Assembly (NCBI GenBank): GCA_023653785.1
Contig: JAMKCH010084907.1
Coordinates: 1 to 64,000 of the forward strand
Direction of reading: 5' to 3'
Origin: Ophioderma brevispina
Lineage: Eukaryota; Echinodermata; Ophiuroidea; Amphilepidida; Ophiodermatidae
Length of the DNA stretch: 64,000 nucleotides
Of the stretch, positions 25,541-37,600 are shown in pieces (position 1 is the stretch's first letter; the number at the start of each line of letters is the position of its first letter). The position numbers and the translations under genes were made by a program. Under the pieces are notes generated by a model. It was given only the letters and a program-made list of their open reading frames with translations. It had not been told where the DNA came from and searched no databases.

Positions 25541-25709
25541 GAATAAAGGTGTGATTTTTGGAACGGTTACTCGTTTTGCGACAGATTGAAGCCAAGGCAA
25601 TATTGGTTTATTTTTAAGTGGACGAACAGGGGCAAAACCAATGATAGTGCCGACGTTTCAATTATCCTAAAGAGAGTCCAGTTTCAAATACAACACCCTT
25701 TCTTTTCAT
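25541..25709. mobile_element. Foldback miniature transposon, copy 2 (family of 21512-21704)
   Basis: GAATAAAGGTGTGATTTTTGG on the left, TTTTTAAGTGGACGAACAGG in the middle and ACACCCTTTCTTTTCATTC on the right follow the 21512-21704 element with substitutions and shortened arms. Confidence 0.7.
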
Positions 25710-27740
25710 TCGTAAGCAGATATTTCTAATTCAAGATCATTTTTAAAGTCATACTTTAAGATCACTTTAATTGGGTTAATATAATCAGCAAAAGTCTTGA
25801 ATTTAAGATCATTTTAATGAGGTTCACAATCTTTCACTTAAGTCAGACTTTCAGCAGGGGCATAACAGGGGTCACTTGTCACTTGACAGAGGGGGAAAAT
25901 TTGCAGGTTTGAGGCAAAATTTCCCGGTTGGACCTGGGAGAGATTTTAAGGCAGATTTTCCTGGTTTGAAGGAAAATTTCCCAGTGAGCACAAAAAAGGG
26001 CTGATTTAGCATGAGTTTAAGCTTTTTTTCCCCTGTCAAAAGCCCGTTGGGGTTGCACCTGACCCCACCCCCACCACCACCCACCTGTTCACTGCTTTCC
26101 AGATCATTTTATAAGGTTCACATCATTCACTAATCATTCCTCTAGAATAAGGAAAGGTTGTTGGCCATCATCTACCTTTAATCCTTACCCTCTTCACCAA
26201 TAAAAACCGTTTGTTAGCATGTACAACATCGCCACTCTCTCACAACCCCCCAAATAATTGTGGCATGTCCTCCATTATGTACTTTCTCCTACTTTCAGGC
26301 AGGCACCCCACAGAGATCAAATGTTATCATGTCCGCTGCTAAGTTCCCCACCTTAGAAGACACATCAGGTTTACATTGTTAATCATTTAGCCAAGAGGCA
26401 GCTATGCTCCATGATACGCCTTCTTGCTCAATCCTGTCCTTACATATCTGTCTTAGCTCTGCCCTTACTGTCATATGGCAGGTCAACTCCTAACACTAGA
26501 CTCCATGGCTGCCATCGCTACAGGGGTAAAATCCTGTCAACGGGACGTTTTCTAAATAAAGTAAAATTCGTTCTTGAGAGCGAAAGAAAAGGAGATCACG
26601 TTGAAAATTCGTATTGGAAAACACTCGTTCTGTTGCTACACCATTTCAGTTAATTTCTAGGTTTTAAAACATTACAGACAAGTAATGGAACTGTTAGTTG
26701 GTGAGATATTTATCAAGTATGTCCGAAATACTTCTCAGAAAATACCAAATATGGGGCATAGCTTCTGCACATATAAGCCCGCACCCAGAAGGTGTAATGA
26801 TCGCAAATTAACATCTTTATGATTTCTGATCTGAGTGTGTTCAGATGAGGCCCTTTTTTCCTGTTTAAACAGTGGTCAATCTGAATTTCAATTGCCTGTT
26901 AACTCACGTACAATTTGCACTGCGAGGTTTGATGTCGCTGGCTCGCGGGCTGTTTATAGTGCGTAGGGAATGGTACGGATTCCTGTAGCCGCAAGTCACT
27001 GTTTTGGATGTCATTATCACTTATATTGTAAAAACAGGGTGTAATGTTTAGTGTAATTGACCAAAGAATATCTGAAGTTTCTTGAACCTGATTTAACCTA
27101 CAGTTTGTCTCTAGTATAATTAACCCTATCTCCAAGTTAGTTTTTTTTTACCCTGTGTTCATTTCAACAGTTCAAGTTGATCAATCGTAATATAAAGTTA
27201 TGTTTCTTAAACCTGATTTAATCAGTGGTTCATCTCTACATCTCCATATTTTACAACTTAAAGGCACTATTAGTGATTTACTAAAGTATAAACTCGAAAA
27301 AATCATCAAAAATCGGATTTTTGCATGTATGTAACAAGTACGAGTACCCTAACATACCCTGCAAATGATAAGACCAGAATCAGCCTAATAAGCACAAAAT
27401 CAGATATTTTTGTTCTTACTGTCTGTTCGGACACTTGCTTCAACACATAATTGAATGGAGAGTCATATCTTTGAACAATGCCATTTTCTTCCTTTTCTGG
27501 CAACTATTCAGTTGAAAAAAATAACTTTGAGAAATCTACAGACTTGTCCTTCAATTTAAGCTATTCCTGTAAATTTCAAATATTTTGACTCATTCGGGTG
27601 AATCACTGATAGTGTCGTTAAGTAATAGTTAGCTTTAGCAAGCCGGTATTCAAAATTTGACATTATAAGGATGGTATTTATTTTCCATGTTATAAGCATG
27701 TACCCAGTGTTCCTCTTTTAATTTTGACTCTAATGTTGTG
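25710..27740. other. Non-coding stretch
   Basis: Contains a degenerate run of TTTCCCGGTTG/TTTTCCTGGTTTG words (25895-25985) and a CCACCCCCACCACCACCC patch (26063-26090). No gene is supported. Confidence 0.4.
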
Positions 27741-27748
27741 TCTGAATG

Positions 27749-27835
27749 GAGGGCAAGGTGGCTAAGCGGTCTAATGTACTGAACCATCGGCAGGATATAA
27801 GATTGACCGGGCGGACCCTGGTTCAAGCCCCACAA
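27749..27835 (+). repeat. tRNA-like sequence with perfect A and B boxes (SINE head or tRNA pseudogene)
   Basis: A box TGGCTAAGCGG (27759-27769) and B box GGTTCAAGCCC (27820-27830) both match the RNA polymerase III consensus, and the spacing suggests a leucine/serine-type long variable arm. The ends do not form an acceptor stem, so it is not called a functional tRNA. Confidence 0.6.
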
Positions 27836-28545
27836 GAGTTTGGTGTCTTGGTCATACTCAAATAGTTCCTAAAAGGTTGGAAATTACATAATCACGCAGC
27901 ATTGATCCTGATTCTGAATGGATAGTTGTCAGAATAAGCAAGTCTGTACAGTGTTAGTGATGAAACAAACAGCCAGACAATGTAGGTGCTATCTACAGTA
28001 GATAGCTGTTGCCAAATTTCATCTGATCTAATTTAGCACTTTGTTTACATTTTCAAATATTATTTTTTGTTTTTCCAAAATGCGCTCGCGTAAAAGTACA
28101 TTAAAACACTCGCACGCTTCATTACGCAGCAAAAATTCACCACGCGATATTATGCTGCGCCTTGCGCCTGACGGCGTGAAATGTGCATAAATTCCCACCA
28201 TTAAGACCATGTGGTTTTTGTGACTTTAAATGGTCAAATAGCTGTTTTAAATTGGCAAAAAAATACAGCTCAGGATTGTCTGCAGTGGATAACCTTTATT
28301 GGTAACGATAGAACACAGGTTGGTGTTTAAAATGGTGCAAAAATCAGAAATTTGTGTAAAAACAAAAGCACTAGGGTTGACACTGCCCTTAAGGCAGGAA
28401 GACACATAGGGATCACTTTGTCCACTGTTGATGTCTGTTGTTGTGAAAAAGGGGTTATCATTTGCCTGTAATATCCGCATACTTAGATGGATAAACCAAA
28501 CTTGCGTCAGAGGTGCAACATGGCACCCCCATTTGTTGATGATGG

Positions 28546-28660
28546 AGGTCCAAAGGTCACATACCAAGGTCAAAGGTCACATACCAAGGTCAAAGGTCAC
28601 ATACCAAGGTCAAAGGTCACATACCAAGGTCAAAGGTCACATACCAAGGTCAAAGGTCAT
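28546..28660 (+). repeat. 20-bp tandem repeat giving five perfect DR1 nuclear-receptor motifs
   Basis: The unit ATACCAAGGTCAAAGGTCAC is repeated in phase. Each contains AGGTCAAAGGTCA, two AGGTCA half-sites one base apart (DR1), at 28567, 28587, 28607, 28627 and 28647. DR1 is the classic site for HNF4, RXR, PPAR-RXR and COUP-TF; CAAGGTCA also fits ERR/SF1-type monomers. Binding is inference. Confidence 0.9.
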
Positions 28661-28740
28661 GTGAAGTCAAGTTTGTAAAATCGACTGAAAAAATGTTAAA
28701 ATGATTCAATGAACGTTGAAGTTAAATTGGAACCAAACTT

Positions 28741-28812
28741 GAGTCATAGGTGCAAAATGGGATCTCTCATTTGTTTATGAGATCAAAGGTCACATATTTA
28801 GGTCAAAGGTCA
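28741..28812 (+). repeat. Related downstream unit with another DR1
   Basis: The phrase ACCAAACTTG.GTCA.AGGTGCAA.ATGG, which precedes the 20-bp array, recurs here about 240 bp later. It is followed by AGATCAAAGGTCA (28781) and a perfect AGGTCAAAGGTCA at 28800-28812, showing that a larger block was duplicated. Confidence 0.75.
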
Positions 28813-30013
28813 TATGAGCCCTATCATTCACAAACCGCGACGGCAGGCGACACAAGTGGTCCGAGGACCAATTTATTTTTCAATTTACGACTAGTGAATG
28901 CTTTTTCATTTTATAACTAGTGAACTTTTTTATGATTAATGAACTTTATGAGTAGTGAATCTTATGTCTAAGGAGTTTGACCCGTGACACCAATGCACTA
29001 ATCATGACGTGACATAACAGTTATTCCAAATGAATTCTTCTTTTTGGTATCTTTTGATATGATGTATCACATATCATAATTTTGTATAACTTATAACATT
29101 TACTATATAATATAACTTTTAACTTATTATGGTAACATTAGAATCAGTCGATTCTTTGTACACTTCAGCCATGATCGGCCTTGAACTGGCAACTGTGTTA
29201 ACAGGAAGTGTTACACAACTTATGATATCATTGTTAAATAATAAGTTAGTTGCCACTCAGAGATGTCAGTGTATAGCTGTCTGTGCTAAAAAAATTGTTG
29301 CCCATGCAGAGTGTGAACATACAACATATAGGCACCGATGCAGAATGGAAATAATGCTTATTTTTGATGAACATGCACAAATTGACACGCTTAGGAGAAA
29401 TATGGACTTTATTGAATGATTAATTTCATATTAATTGGTGAGTAACCATATATGAGGACCAATAAATACAATGCTTCAATTACTCTTTTAAACCTAAAAG
29501 TAAAGCATTCTTATGGGCTTCCTTAATTCCAGCATAGTCTCAGCTCTCCACTGTCCATTAATTACTCACCAAAATGCCTATCGTATAGCACCTGCTGCTA
29601 CTTAATTGCATTCTATATTTGCATTATGTAAAAAGTGCACACTGGGGATTACTAATGGTGTAATCCAAGTCTAGTGAAGATAGCAAAGTGGAAATTGGAG
29701 ATTGCAGGACTGAAACCTGTTACCATCGGCCCTCGTCTTCAAGATGAAATATGTGACCGTTATTTAATATGCGATACCTTGTGGTAGTCGGACTCCAGAT
29801 GCTAAGGTCCAGCTTTCTCACTTTTTTTCATTCAAAAATGTTTTGGAGCATTTTCTGTTCTCTTATTACACTTTAAATCAGAATGAGAAGAGGAGATTTT
29901 TGGAGCGTAAACATGTCTGCAGTATGTTCGGATTAAAAATGGAAGATAACCGTGTTCCTTGCCAGATGAATTCCGTACAGTATTGTCATAAGTAATTTTG
30001 AAGAAAACAAGCT
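28813..30013. other. Non-coding stretch
   Basis: 28900-28985 repeats the phrase ACTAGTGAA..TTTATGA. A 96-codon frame at 29129-29419 has no recognisable features and is not called. No RNA gene is seen. Confidence 0.4.
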
Positions 30014-30238
30014 CTATACTTTGTTCATCACCTAATAGGCAAAAATTATTCGGCTTTTGTTATCCGCGCATGCAAGTAATTCCGTTTTACATGTGCGCCT
30101 CTTGCCATAAGCGTGCGCTGCGTGTACATCATGCACTGTGCCTGCTGCGGTAGTGTTGTTTGCAGTTGTGCCCGTACTATTCATATCAAATTGGCAGTGT
30201 GAAGAGTCTTTGCCTATTTGGTGATGAACAAAGTATAG
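30014..30238. mobile_element. 225-bp miniature transposon with ~30-bp inverted ends
   Basis: CTATACTTTGTTCATCACCT on the left and AGGTGATGAACAAAGTATAG-type sequence on the right (with TTT for TAA near the inner end) form about 30-bp inverted repeats. The interior is rich in alternating purine-pyrimidine GCGCATGC/GTGCGC words. No target duplication is evident. Confidence 0.75.
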
Positions 30239-30564
30239 TTTAAGTGTATTACTGATTAAATTGTTTGGTGACATTTGCTGTTTGTAATGACACCACAGTG
30301 TTTCTTCTTGGTTCTCTTCCTATCTTGAACAAAGTATAGGCTTATGCTCTGTCCCTTTGAGGTAGTTTCCCCAATGACTGGTCCATGGCAGTTGTAAATA
30401 CTGTCAAGGTATTCCTCCTTATAAATTTTGTATGTGTCCAGGGTGCTTAATGATCATATTGAAACACAAGTAAAACCTGTTGTTTTCAGCTCCTTCTCCT
30501 AGGTGCAGAATGTATTCCTTTAGTCATATGACATTGTCAGACATTTTAACAAAAGTGTTTCAGT

Positions 30565-30775
30565 TTTGTTTCTTTAGAAATGGGAAAAAAATCTGAAAAC
30601 AGGAAGTAATTGTCAGTGTTATTGGCCAAGGTTCATATGCTTATTTTGAATCAATTGTGTAAAAATTGTAAGTTTTGTGTCTTTAGAAATGGGAAAATGA
30701 ATCCAAAAACAGGAAGTAATTTTCAGTGTTATTGGCCATTAAATTAGGTTCGGTACGCTTATTTTGAATCAATTG
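30565..30775. repeat. ~107-bp unit duplicated in tandem
   Basis: TTTCTTTAGAAATGGGAAAA..AACAGGAAGTAATT..TCAGTGTTATTGGCC and GCTTATTTTGAATCAATTGTG occur at about 30569-30660 and 30677-30780. They are close copies with small indels. Confidence 0.85.
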
Positions 30776-30970
30776 TGCAATTGTGTTAATCCTGGTTCAA
30801 TTTTATTTGAATTACTTTTGTGTATTTAGGATACATTATAATTCACCACAATCAATTGTAATATTTATAACTCCTACTTGTACCAGTGCTGTTATAATTA
30901 CTGCATATATTTCAAAATCATCAGATGGCGTGGGCGATGTATTTCAAATATAACAATCAATAGGATGTTT

Positions 30971-31328
30971 TTAAAAGGCCATGGCCTGATTACTAATAGC
31001 CTTGTCCCCAGAACCCCAGATTTTTCCGGAAGTGGTCAAAATTTTTGGTTTTAGCAGAAAGCTATATACTATTCTCCTTTACCCTGTGAAATCTTAGGGC
31101 TAAAAGATGTTTCATTTGGATGATATTATGAGCGAAAATGTGCCTCATTTTGGTCGATCAATATTAATTTTACACAGAACTCTAGGGGCTTACAAAATCA
31201 CATATTTAGCTCTCACATCAAAATGGATTGAAATATCAGTGCAAAACTCTACAGATGGAGATTTGGGGTCAAGGTCAATCAATCAAGTAGAAAATTTTAT
31301 ATACATAAATTGGGCCATCCCCCTTTAA
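30971..31328 (-). mobile_element. TTAA-flanked miniature transposon, family A, copy 2
   Basis: TTAA at 30971-30974 and 31325-31328. AAGGCCATGGCCTGAT is on the left and GGGCCATCCCCCTT on the right. The interior matches the 24663 copy in the same orientation. Confidence 0.8.
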
Positions 31329-31431
31329 ACTTCCTTTGTCGTTTTGTCTCATGAAAAATACTCTTCTGCAAGACTGTGAAAATCATTATCTAGAACCATG
31401 GCTCGAAAAAGTGGGGAATTGGGAAGCTCCT

Positions 31432-31500
31432 TGCCAGGAAAGTTGGCCATTTGGAGGAAACTTGGCCATTTGGAGGGAAACTTGGCCATTTGGAGGGAAA
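31432..31500. repeat. Short triplication of GGCCATTTGGAGGGAAACTT
   Basis: Three copies of a 20-21-bp phrase in tandem, flanked by related AAAGTTGGCC. No known function. Confidence 0.8.
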
Positions 31501-33074
31501 ATTTTATACACTAAGATATAGTGGGAAATCTGTGAGAAATGCGGCTATCTTCCCGGGAAATTTACATTTTTTTTCAACCCCTGTTTAGAACTTAAACTTT
31601 TTGTCCAACCTGCCAAACATGAGAATAAATTCTTGCACATGGGAGATATGCAAGACGCAACCAATCCCATAAACCATTGCAACTTACCTATATTCTACTA
31701 TATGCATACAGTACTTGGGTCAACCATTTCCAACCTGATAGATTCTGTATAGGTTATAACACACAGATTTTTGAGATAGCTTCCCCAATGGCTGCAGGTA
31801 ATTTGGGATGCCAAAAAACTACTGACCTAAGACTAGGCTTGTTTGGACTCATTTGAATGCATTTCTAATGCTCATTCCAAATATGGCCATGAAATTCATA
31901 ATTTTGAATATTTTGAAAAAAATTTAATTTTTTGAAGAAAATTTAATTTTTTGAACTCTGAGTCTGAGGAAACTAGTCTTCTGGAGGTCTACAAGGGTTA
32001 AGATATTAAGTCATGTGACCTCAACAGGAAGCCATTTCCAATAATATTGCAGTATGGGATTCCAAACCTCCTCTGCATAAGAATGGTCAAACAAACTCCA
32101 GGCAGTTGGAATTTGATGCTTGAGGACAGTTTGCTTTTTCCATTCTTTCTATTCTGTGCTCACAGTACGTGGTATTTATCAACCAGTCTTTCACTAACAC
32201 ACTCAGCAAACATGATGTGAGCTTTAAGTCCACTCTGTTACAAATTGTTCCCCTTGTTGCGCCGTTGCAGATCGTTCTCGTTGTTGTGCATCAAAACAGA
32301 ATACTTGACTAAATAAATTGCGCCACAAAAGCAGTTTGTGTTTGAGTTTGTAATTTCAAAATCAAGACCCAACTCTCCGAGGACTTGTCACCAAGTCTAC
32401 TGCTTTCAAAAGCTGAACATTACAAGCAAAGGGTACAGTCTTGACCCCAAGTCTACGGTGTCTCCTCTGGGACTGTTCAGATTTCTTTCCAGCATAGAGC
32501 CCCTGAAAAAATCCTCTCCTATTACAGTTCAGGAAAAATGTGGTGGTGTACTCTGGCTTCTGAAAACCCTTAGCCTTCTCAACTTCTTCAATTCTCCAAC
32601 CTGTATACACAGTCTGTGTTTTCTTAGTACTGTTTAATAAATTTCTGATCTAAACCACTAACGATTTTGAGTTCGTTGCACCTACTATGGAAAATTAACC
32701 TATTTTTACTGTTGTTTGCAGTGAACATGAATTAAGCGGTTAGGTAAATGTTGATAGATTAACTTGACACACTTTGTAGAGCAAACAGGTTTGGTACCAT
32801 ATTGCTTAAAGTGTTATGCATTATCTTTCCCGAGTGCCTGTTGCCAACTGGGGAGAGAGGAGGGTATTCCGTAAGACACTGCAAACTTTTCTATGGAGGA
32901 TGCTCGCAGATGATGATGATGACAGTGGCATTGGCAGGTGTAATTTCTTAAAGTTCAGTGACCTCTCTCTCCCTCTCTGTGTAGAAGTGACCATTGGTTT
33001 GTGGATATTGTTAACGATAACCAAGATTGCGTCAGGTGAGGTTTAGAGTTAAGATGTGTAAGTTGGTCACTTAT
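31501..33074. other. Non-coding stretch with an open frame pair near 32.4 kb
   Basis: Mostly AT-rich. At 32338-32640 both strands are open for 82-99 codons. The minus frame (32610-32362) has a basic, fairly protein-like composition (VEKAKGFQKPEY, NCNRRGFFQGLYAGKK) but I recognise no family. Confidence 0.35.
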
Positions 33075-33180
33075 CATTGGGAGTTTGTGAAGTGGGTGGT
33101 TGCTCATCTTTCACCGATGCGATGTGTGCACTGTGCAGGGTTCGATTCCTCACGAATCCAGTGTATTACATGAATTTGGT
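33075..33180 (+). repeat. tRNA-like SINE head
   Basis: The B box GGTTCGATTCC (33139-33149) is perfect. An A-box-like GTGGGTGGTTGCTCA lies about 45 bp upstream, and non-tRNA body sequence follows. It is probably a tRNA-derived SINE. Confidence 0.5.
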
Positions 33181-35627
33181 TGCATGCCTGTCCTTGGTTT
33201 TCTCTGAGAACATCAGTTTTTCTCCTGCATCTAAAATTGTATTTCTTCGCATAAATTTTGTCATTCTGGATTTACTTTGTTGTGTTGTAGCAATTGTTAG
33301 GTGCTCCACAGTGTTTCCCTGAGCAATATGGTGGATATTTTATGCATTATAAGAATGAAATATTATTTTTCCACTAAAAGAGTGTATTTTGGGCAATTTC
33401 TTTTTGCAATTTCCACCAACAACACCAATTGTTGTCTTAGTATGTTTACTTTATTTTGTATGGAATATATTTTTGCATGTATTTTTGTGCATACACCATC
33501 ATAATTGGTGTATGCTGCTGTTGTAAAAGCGTAAGTTCAAATAAATAAAAATAAACTAATCCAGTCAAGCAGCTAATGTTTTTCTTTTCAATGAACAAAA
33601 ACTTACTGAAAGTGGTATAAGCATAATTGATCTGCATGTTTTGAAATGATCATTTATATTTGGGGTTTTTTTGCCAAAAAGTGAAATAGGTGACCTTTTT
33701 GAGGTAAAATCTTGGTGAAATTTGTTTCTTTTTCTCCAGGACTTACACATTGGTTTAAACTTGGATTTGTTCATTTGTTTTAATTCTGTGAGCTAGTGAG
33801 CTATTTTTGTGTGTATTTTTTATTTGTTTTATGTTTTTCCTGTATTCTTTTCTGGATGAATGTGCACATGTTCCAAAGGTAAATCTTCTTGGTGCTCTCA
33901 CTCAGTACTTTGATTTATATCAAGATTTCCTTGTGAATATTTTCCCACAAGAAGATGCGAGTGCTGTTTGCTGACGGTCACAGCGATAAAAAAAATTAGC
34001 ATGGAAATTGAAAACTAGCCTGTAATTTGCGAGTGTGAAGAACAAGTCATGAACCGCTTTGAACCACTACTTTGTGTTCCCAAAATAATTTTATAAAATT
34101 ATTTGATAAAATTGATTAAATTACGTTATCTAGGAAACAGTATACCGTTGGACCATGAAACCCACACTCACTTCTATCATAACACAATTAGCACCTTTGC
34201 TGCTGAATTTGATTCAGTGTTTCTAGTAATTTTTTTCTGGTGTAGCATATGTTTTAAATCTGTAATTAATCTTACATGAAAGAGATGTAATATCCTTACT
34301 GGTGAAATCTTAATAGTTGTTTGTCTTATAAAAAGGCTTAATGGGTGTCTGAACCAGAGTAAAATATTGACTGCGTTTTCAGAAATGATTGAATTATCGA
34401 AACCGTCGATGCAGACATTGATTGGCGCATAGCAAGGGACCTCTTACTTACGCACCAGCAGTTGAATCATCTCACAATTTCCAAGACTAATGTATCAGAA
34501 ATGATATTGTTTTCACTGATTTTATGAATAAACCCACTGAAATCGGAGTCGGGTGTCGAGTGCTGAGCCTGGCAAACCAGGACACTGAATACTGACAATG
34601 TCAAAAAGTTGTCCGCGCCAATATCCACTTATTAAATGCATGTCGGGAGTAGTCGTCTGAAAATCGACGCTGCGAAAATGTCACTTTTGAAAACGGATCC
34701 CGCGGAGGGCCGGCTAGCTTGTGTTTGCTGGAAAATTATAACATTGTGGCTAAAGTGTACACAGGCGGAGTGTGGAGGAAGAAGAGTGGATGCGTTTTTA
34801 AGTTGTGAATAACTGCCTCGGGGGTAAAAATTCTTGCAAACTAGAAATATATTTGCTGGTTCTTGAATGTTTCTATTGAGTAAACCTTCACCATGAACAA
34901 CTGAGAACCAAACACCCAACCCTTTCAAGGGATTATGCATGCCATATGCAATGCCTGTGAAAAATTTAATCGCATATTTGTTCATTTTCAAGATGTTTCT
35001 TTTGATTGACTCAAGTCATTCAGCAGACTGGAGGATAGAAGTGGTGATTTGGAATGGATTCCAGAACCAAAATATCAACAAGAGTGTTTGTTTGGACAGA
35101 GCAAGAGCTAATGGTTGGCTTCTCCATGTGCTACTTAACAGTTTGATTTTGGTGTTTTGGTGGCGATTCTAACCGCAGGTGAAAAATCACCAGCTGCTTT
35201 TAACTTCAAGTATTTGTTATTTTTACAATAAAATGTTCTCCCTTAGCACTCAGTGGTGTAAATTCATAAATAGTATTGATTGAGAGAGGGGAACCAACAG
35301 GAATGACCTGGGTGTCCTTGTTTCTGACACTGTGATGAAATTGCACATTTTATCCTATTTTAAAAACACCATTACTCAAGGAACTTTGAAATCAACTAAC
35401 GAGTAGATTTTCGTCGAGATGAAGAGGTTGTTGCGCAGGCAGGGACAGTCGAGCCAATTTCTGCACTGCTATGAGAGGGCTTGCAAAAGGGAATGCGACC
35501 AAATGGTTCGTCCCAAGGTGTTATTTGAGTGGCAAAATGTAAACTTGCCCCACAATGCTGCCTAACAAACCATCAGATATTAACTCCCTGCAAATGAAAA
35601 AGCCAGTGAATTTCAAACATTGATCAT
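33181..35627. other. Non-coding stretch
   Basis: AT-rich; chance frames only, the longest 119 codons on minus at 34991-34632, without domain features. No RNA gene or transposon end is recognised. Confidence 0.4.
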
Positions 35628-35958
35628 TTAAAGGGGGATGGTCCGATTTAAGGATATGAAGTTTTCATCTTGATAGATTAGCCTTTACTCCAAACCCCCA
35701 TCTGTAAAGTTTCGCGCTGATATTTCAATCCGTTTTGATGTGAGAGCTAAAAACGTGATTTTGTAAGCCCCATGGAGTACTGTATAAAATTAATATTGGT
35801 CAACCAAAATGCGGCACATTTTCGCTTATAACTTCCAAACTAAACATCCTTTGGCTCAAAGATTTCACAGGGTAAATGAGAAAAATATTATCTTTCTTCT
35901 GATAACATCTGGGGCTTCTGGGGACGAGGCTATTAGCGATCGGGCCATGGACCTTTAA
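35628..35958 (+). mobile_element. TTAA-flanked miniature transposon, family A, copy 3
   Basis: TTAA then AGGGGGATGGTCCGAT on the left; ATCGGGCCATGGACCT then TTAA on the right. The inverted ends share 13 of 16 bases. This is the best-preserved copy, about 323 bp between the TTAA pairs. Confidence 0.88.
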
Positions 35959-36616
35959 ATAATTACAGGACTTTCAATTAGAGAGGGATCCCAAAGCTCT
36001 AAGACTGTACATGATTGTGCTCGTTAAAATACAACTGTTGATGATGAGATTTCATGGAAATAGTAGTGAAAATTTACCATCACTTTGGGAAGATTGCGGA
36101 AACACCTACGTTTGAGACTAAGCCCCATTTGCCAGTGCCCAAAATGTTAGCTCTCTGAGGACAATTCCTGATCGCATCTGCTATAAGCGCCGGGTCCTGA
36201 GAGCAGAGTGCATATGCTGTATAAACACATTACGGTGATCTGAAAATGTTCCTGTGTTTTCTGCCTTGATTGTGGTATTGATCACAGAAGCTGTGTGTAT
36301 TTTTCTGGATGGAACAGGGTGGACTTGAGACGCACTCGGCGTTCTTGAATTATTTGTCGTAACTCGGCAGAGCAGATGGAAGCTTTTGAGGAGGACGGTA
36401 AATGTTTTGTTCAGTTGTGTAATTGTTGGTTGGGTTAGGATCGTGAGTTAGTTATACTTGGAATGTAAAATTAAAGATATATGAATTAGGATTGCAGTTA
36501 GGGAGGGGTCATTATTTATGGTGGGGGGAATGGACGATTTGAGGGGGAGTACAAAAACATTTGTAAGCGAGAGGGGAATATGAAAATTTTCATCAAGGAA
36601 AGGGGGAGCACGAACC
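35628..36616. repeat. ~1-kb tandem duplication, copy 1
   Basis: Repeated at 36617-37600 at high identity, from the family-A transposon at its left edge through GGACGATTTGAGGGGG. Most differences are single bases or short indels. Confidence 0.92.
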
Positions 36617-36945
36617 TTAAAGGGGGATGGCCCGATTTAAGGATATGAAGTTTTCATCTTGATAGATTGGCCTTTACTCCAAACCCCATCTCTAAAGTTT
36701 CGCGCTGATATTTCAATCCGTTTTGATGTGAGAGCTAAAAACGTGATTTTGTAAGCCCCATGGAGTACTGTGTAAATTAATATTGGTCAACCAAAATGGG
36801 GCACATTTTCGCTTATAACTTCCAAACTAAACATCCTTTGGCTCAAAGATTTCACAGGGTAAATGAGAAAAATATTATCTTTCTTCTGATAACATCTGGG
36901 GCTTCTGGGGACGAGGCTATTAGTGATCGGGCCATGGACCTTTAA
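36617..36945 (+). mobile_element. TTAA-flanked miniature transposon, family A, copy 4 (by duplication)
   Basis: Almost identical to copy 3. It arose with the surrounding 1-kb duplication, not by an independent insertion. Confidence 0.88.
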
Positions 36946-37600
36946 ATAATTACAGGACTTTCAATTAGAGAGGGATCCCAAAGCTCTAAGACTGTACATG
37001 ATTGTGCTTGTTAAAATACAACTGTTGATGATGAGATTTCATGGAATATAGTAGTGAAAATTTACCATCACTTTGGGGAGATTGCAGAAACACCTACGTT
37101 TGAGACTAAGCCCCATTTACCAGTGCCCAAAATGTTAGCTCTCTGAGGACAATTCCTGATCGCATCTGCTATAAGCGCCGGGTCCTGAGAGCAGAGTGCA
37201 TATGTTGTATAAACACATTACGGTGATCTGAAAATGTTCCTGTGTTTTCTGCCTTGATTGTGGTATTGATCACAGAAGCTGTGTGTATTTTTCTGGATGG
37301 AACAGGGTGGACTTGAGACGCACTCGGCGTTCTTGAATTATTTGTCGTAACTCGGCAGAGCAGATGGAAGCTTTTGAGGAGGACGGTACAATTTAGTTCC
37401 AGCTTGGTGTGTAATTGTTGGTTGGGTTAGGAAATCTGAGTTAGTTATACTTGGGATGTAAAATTAAGATATATTGAATTATGATTGCAGTTGGGAGGGG
37501 TCCATTATTTATGGTGGGGGGAATGGACGATTTGAGGGGGGGAGTACAAAAACATTTGTAAGCGAGAGAGGGAATTGACAAAATTTTCATCAAGGAGAGA
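36617..37600. repeat. ~1-kb tandem duplication, copy 2
   Basis: A near copy of 35628-36616. Its right part is in turn the start of the block repeated again at 39385. Confidence 0.9.

Noticed and set aside
27749..27835. Functional tRNA gene
   Set aside because: A and B boxes are good but no acceptor stem pairs, so it is listed as SINE or pseudogene.
28428..28678. Repetitive peptide frames (HTKVKGHIPRSK type)
   Set aside because: They are simply translations of the 20-bp DR1 repeat.
29129..29419. 96-codon + frame
   Set aside because: No domain, no splice context, and frames of this length are expected by chance in AT-rich 64 kb.
34632..34991. 119-codon minus frame
   Set aside because: Composition is not protein-like and nothing supports transcription.
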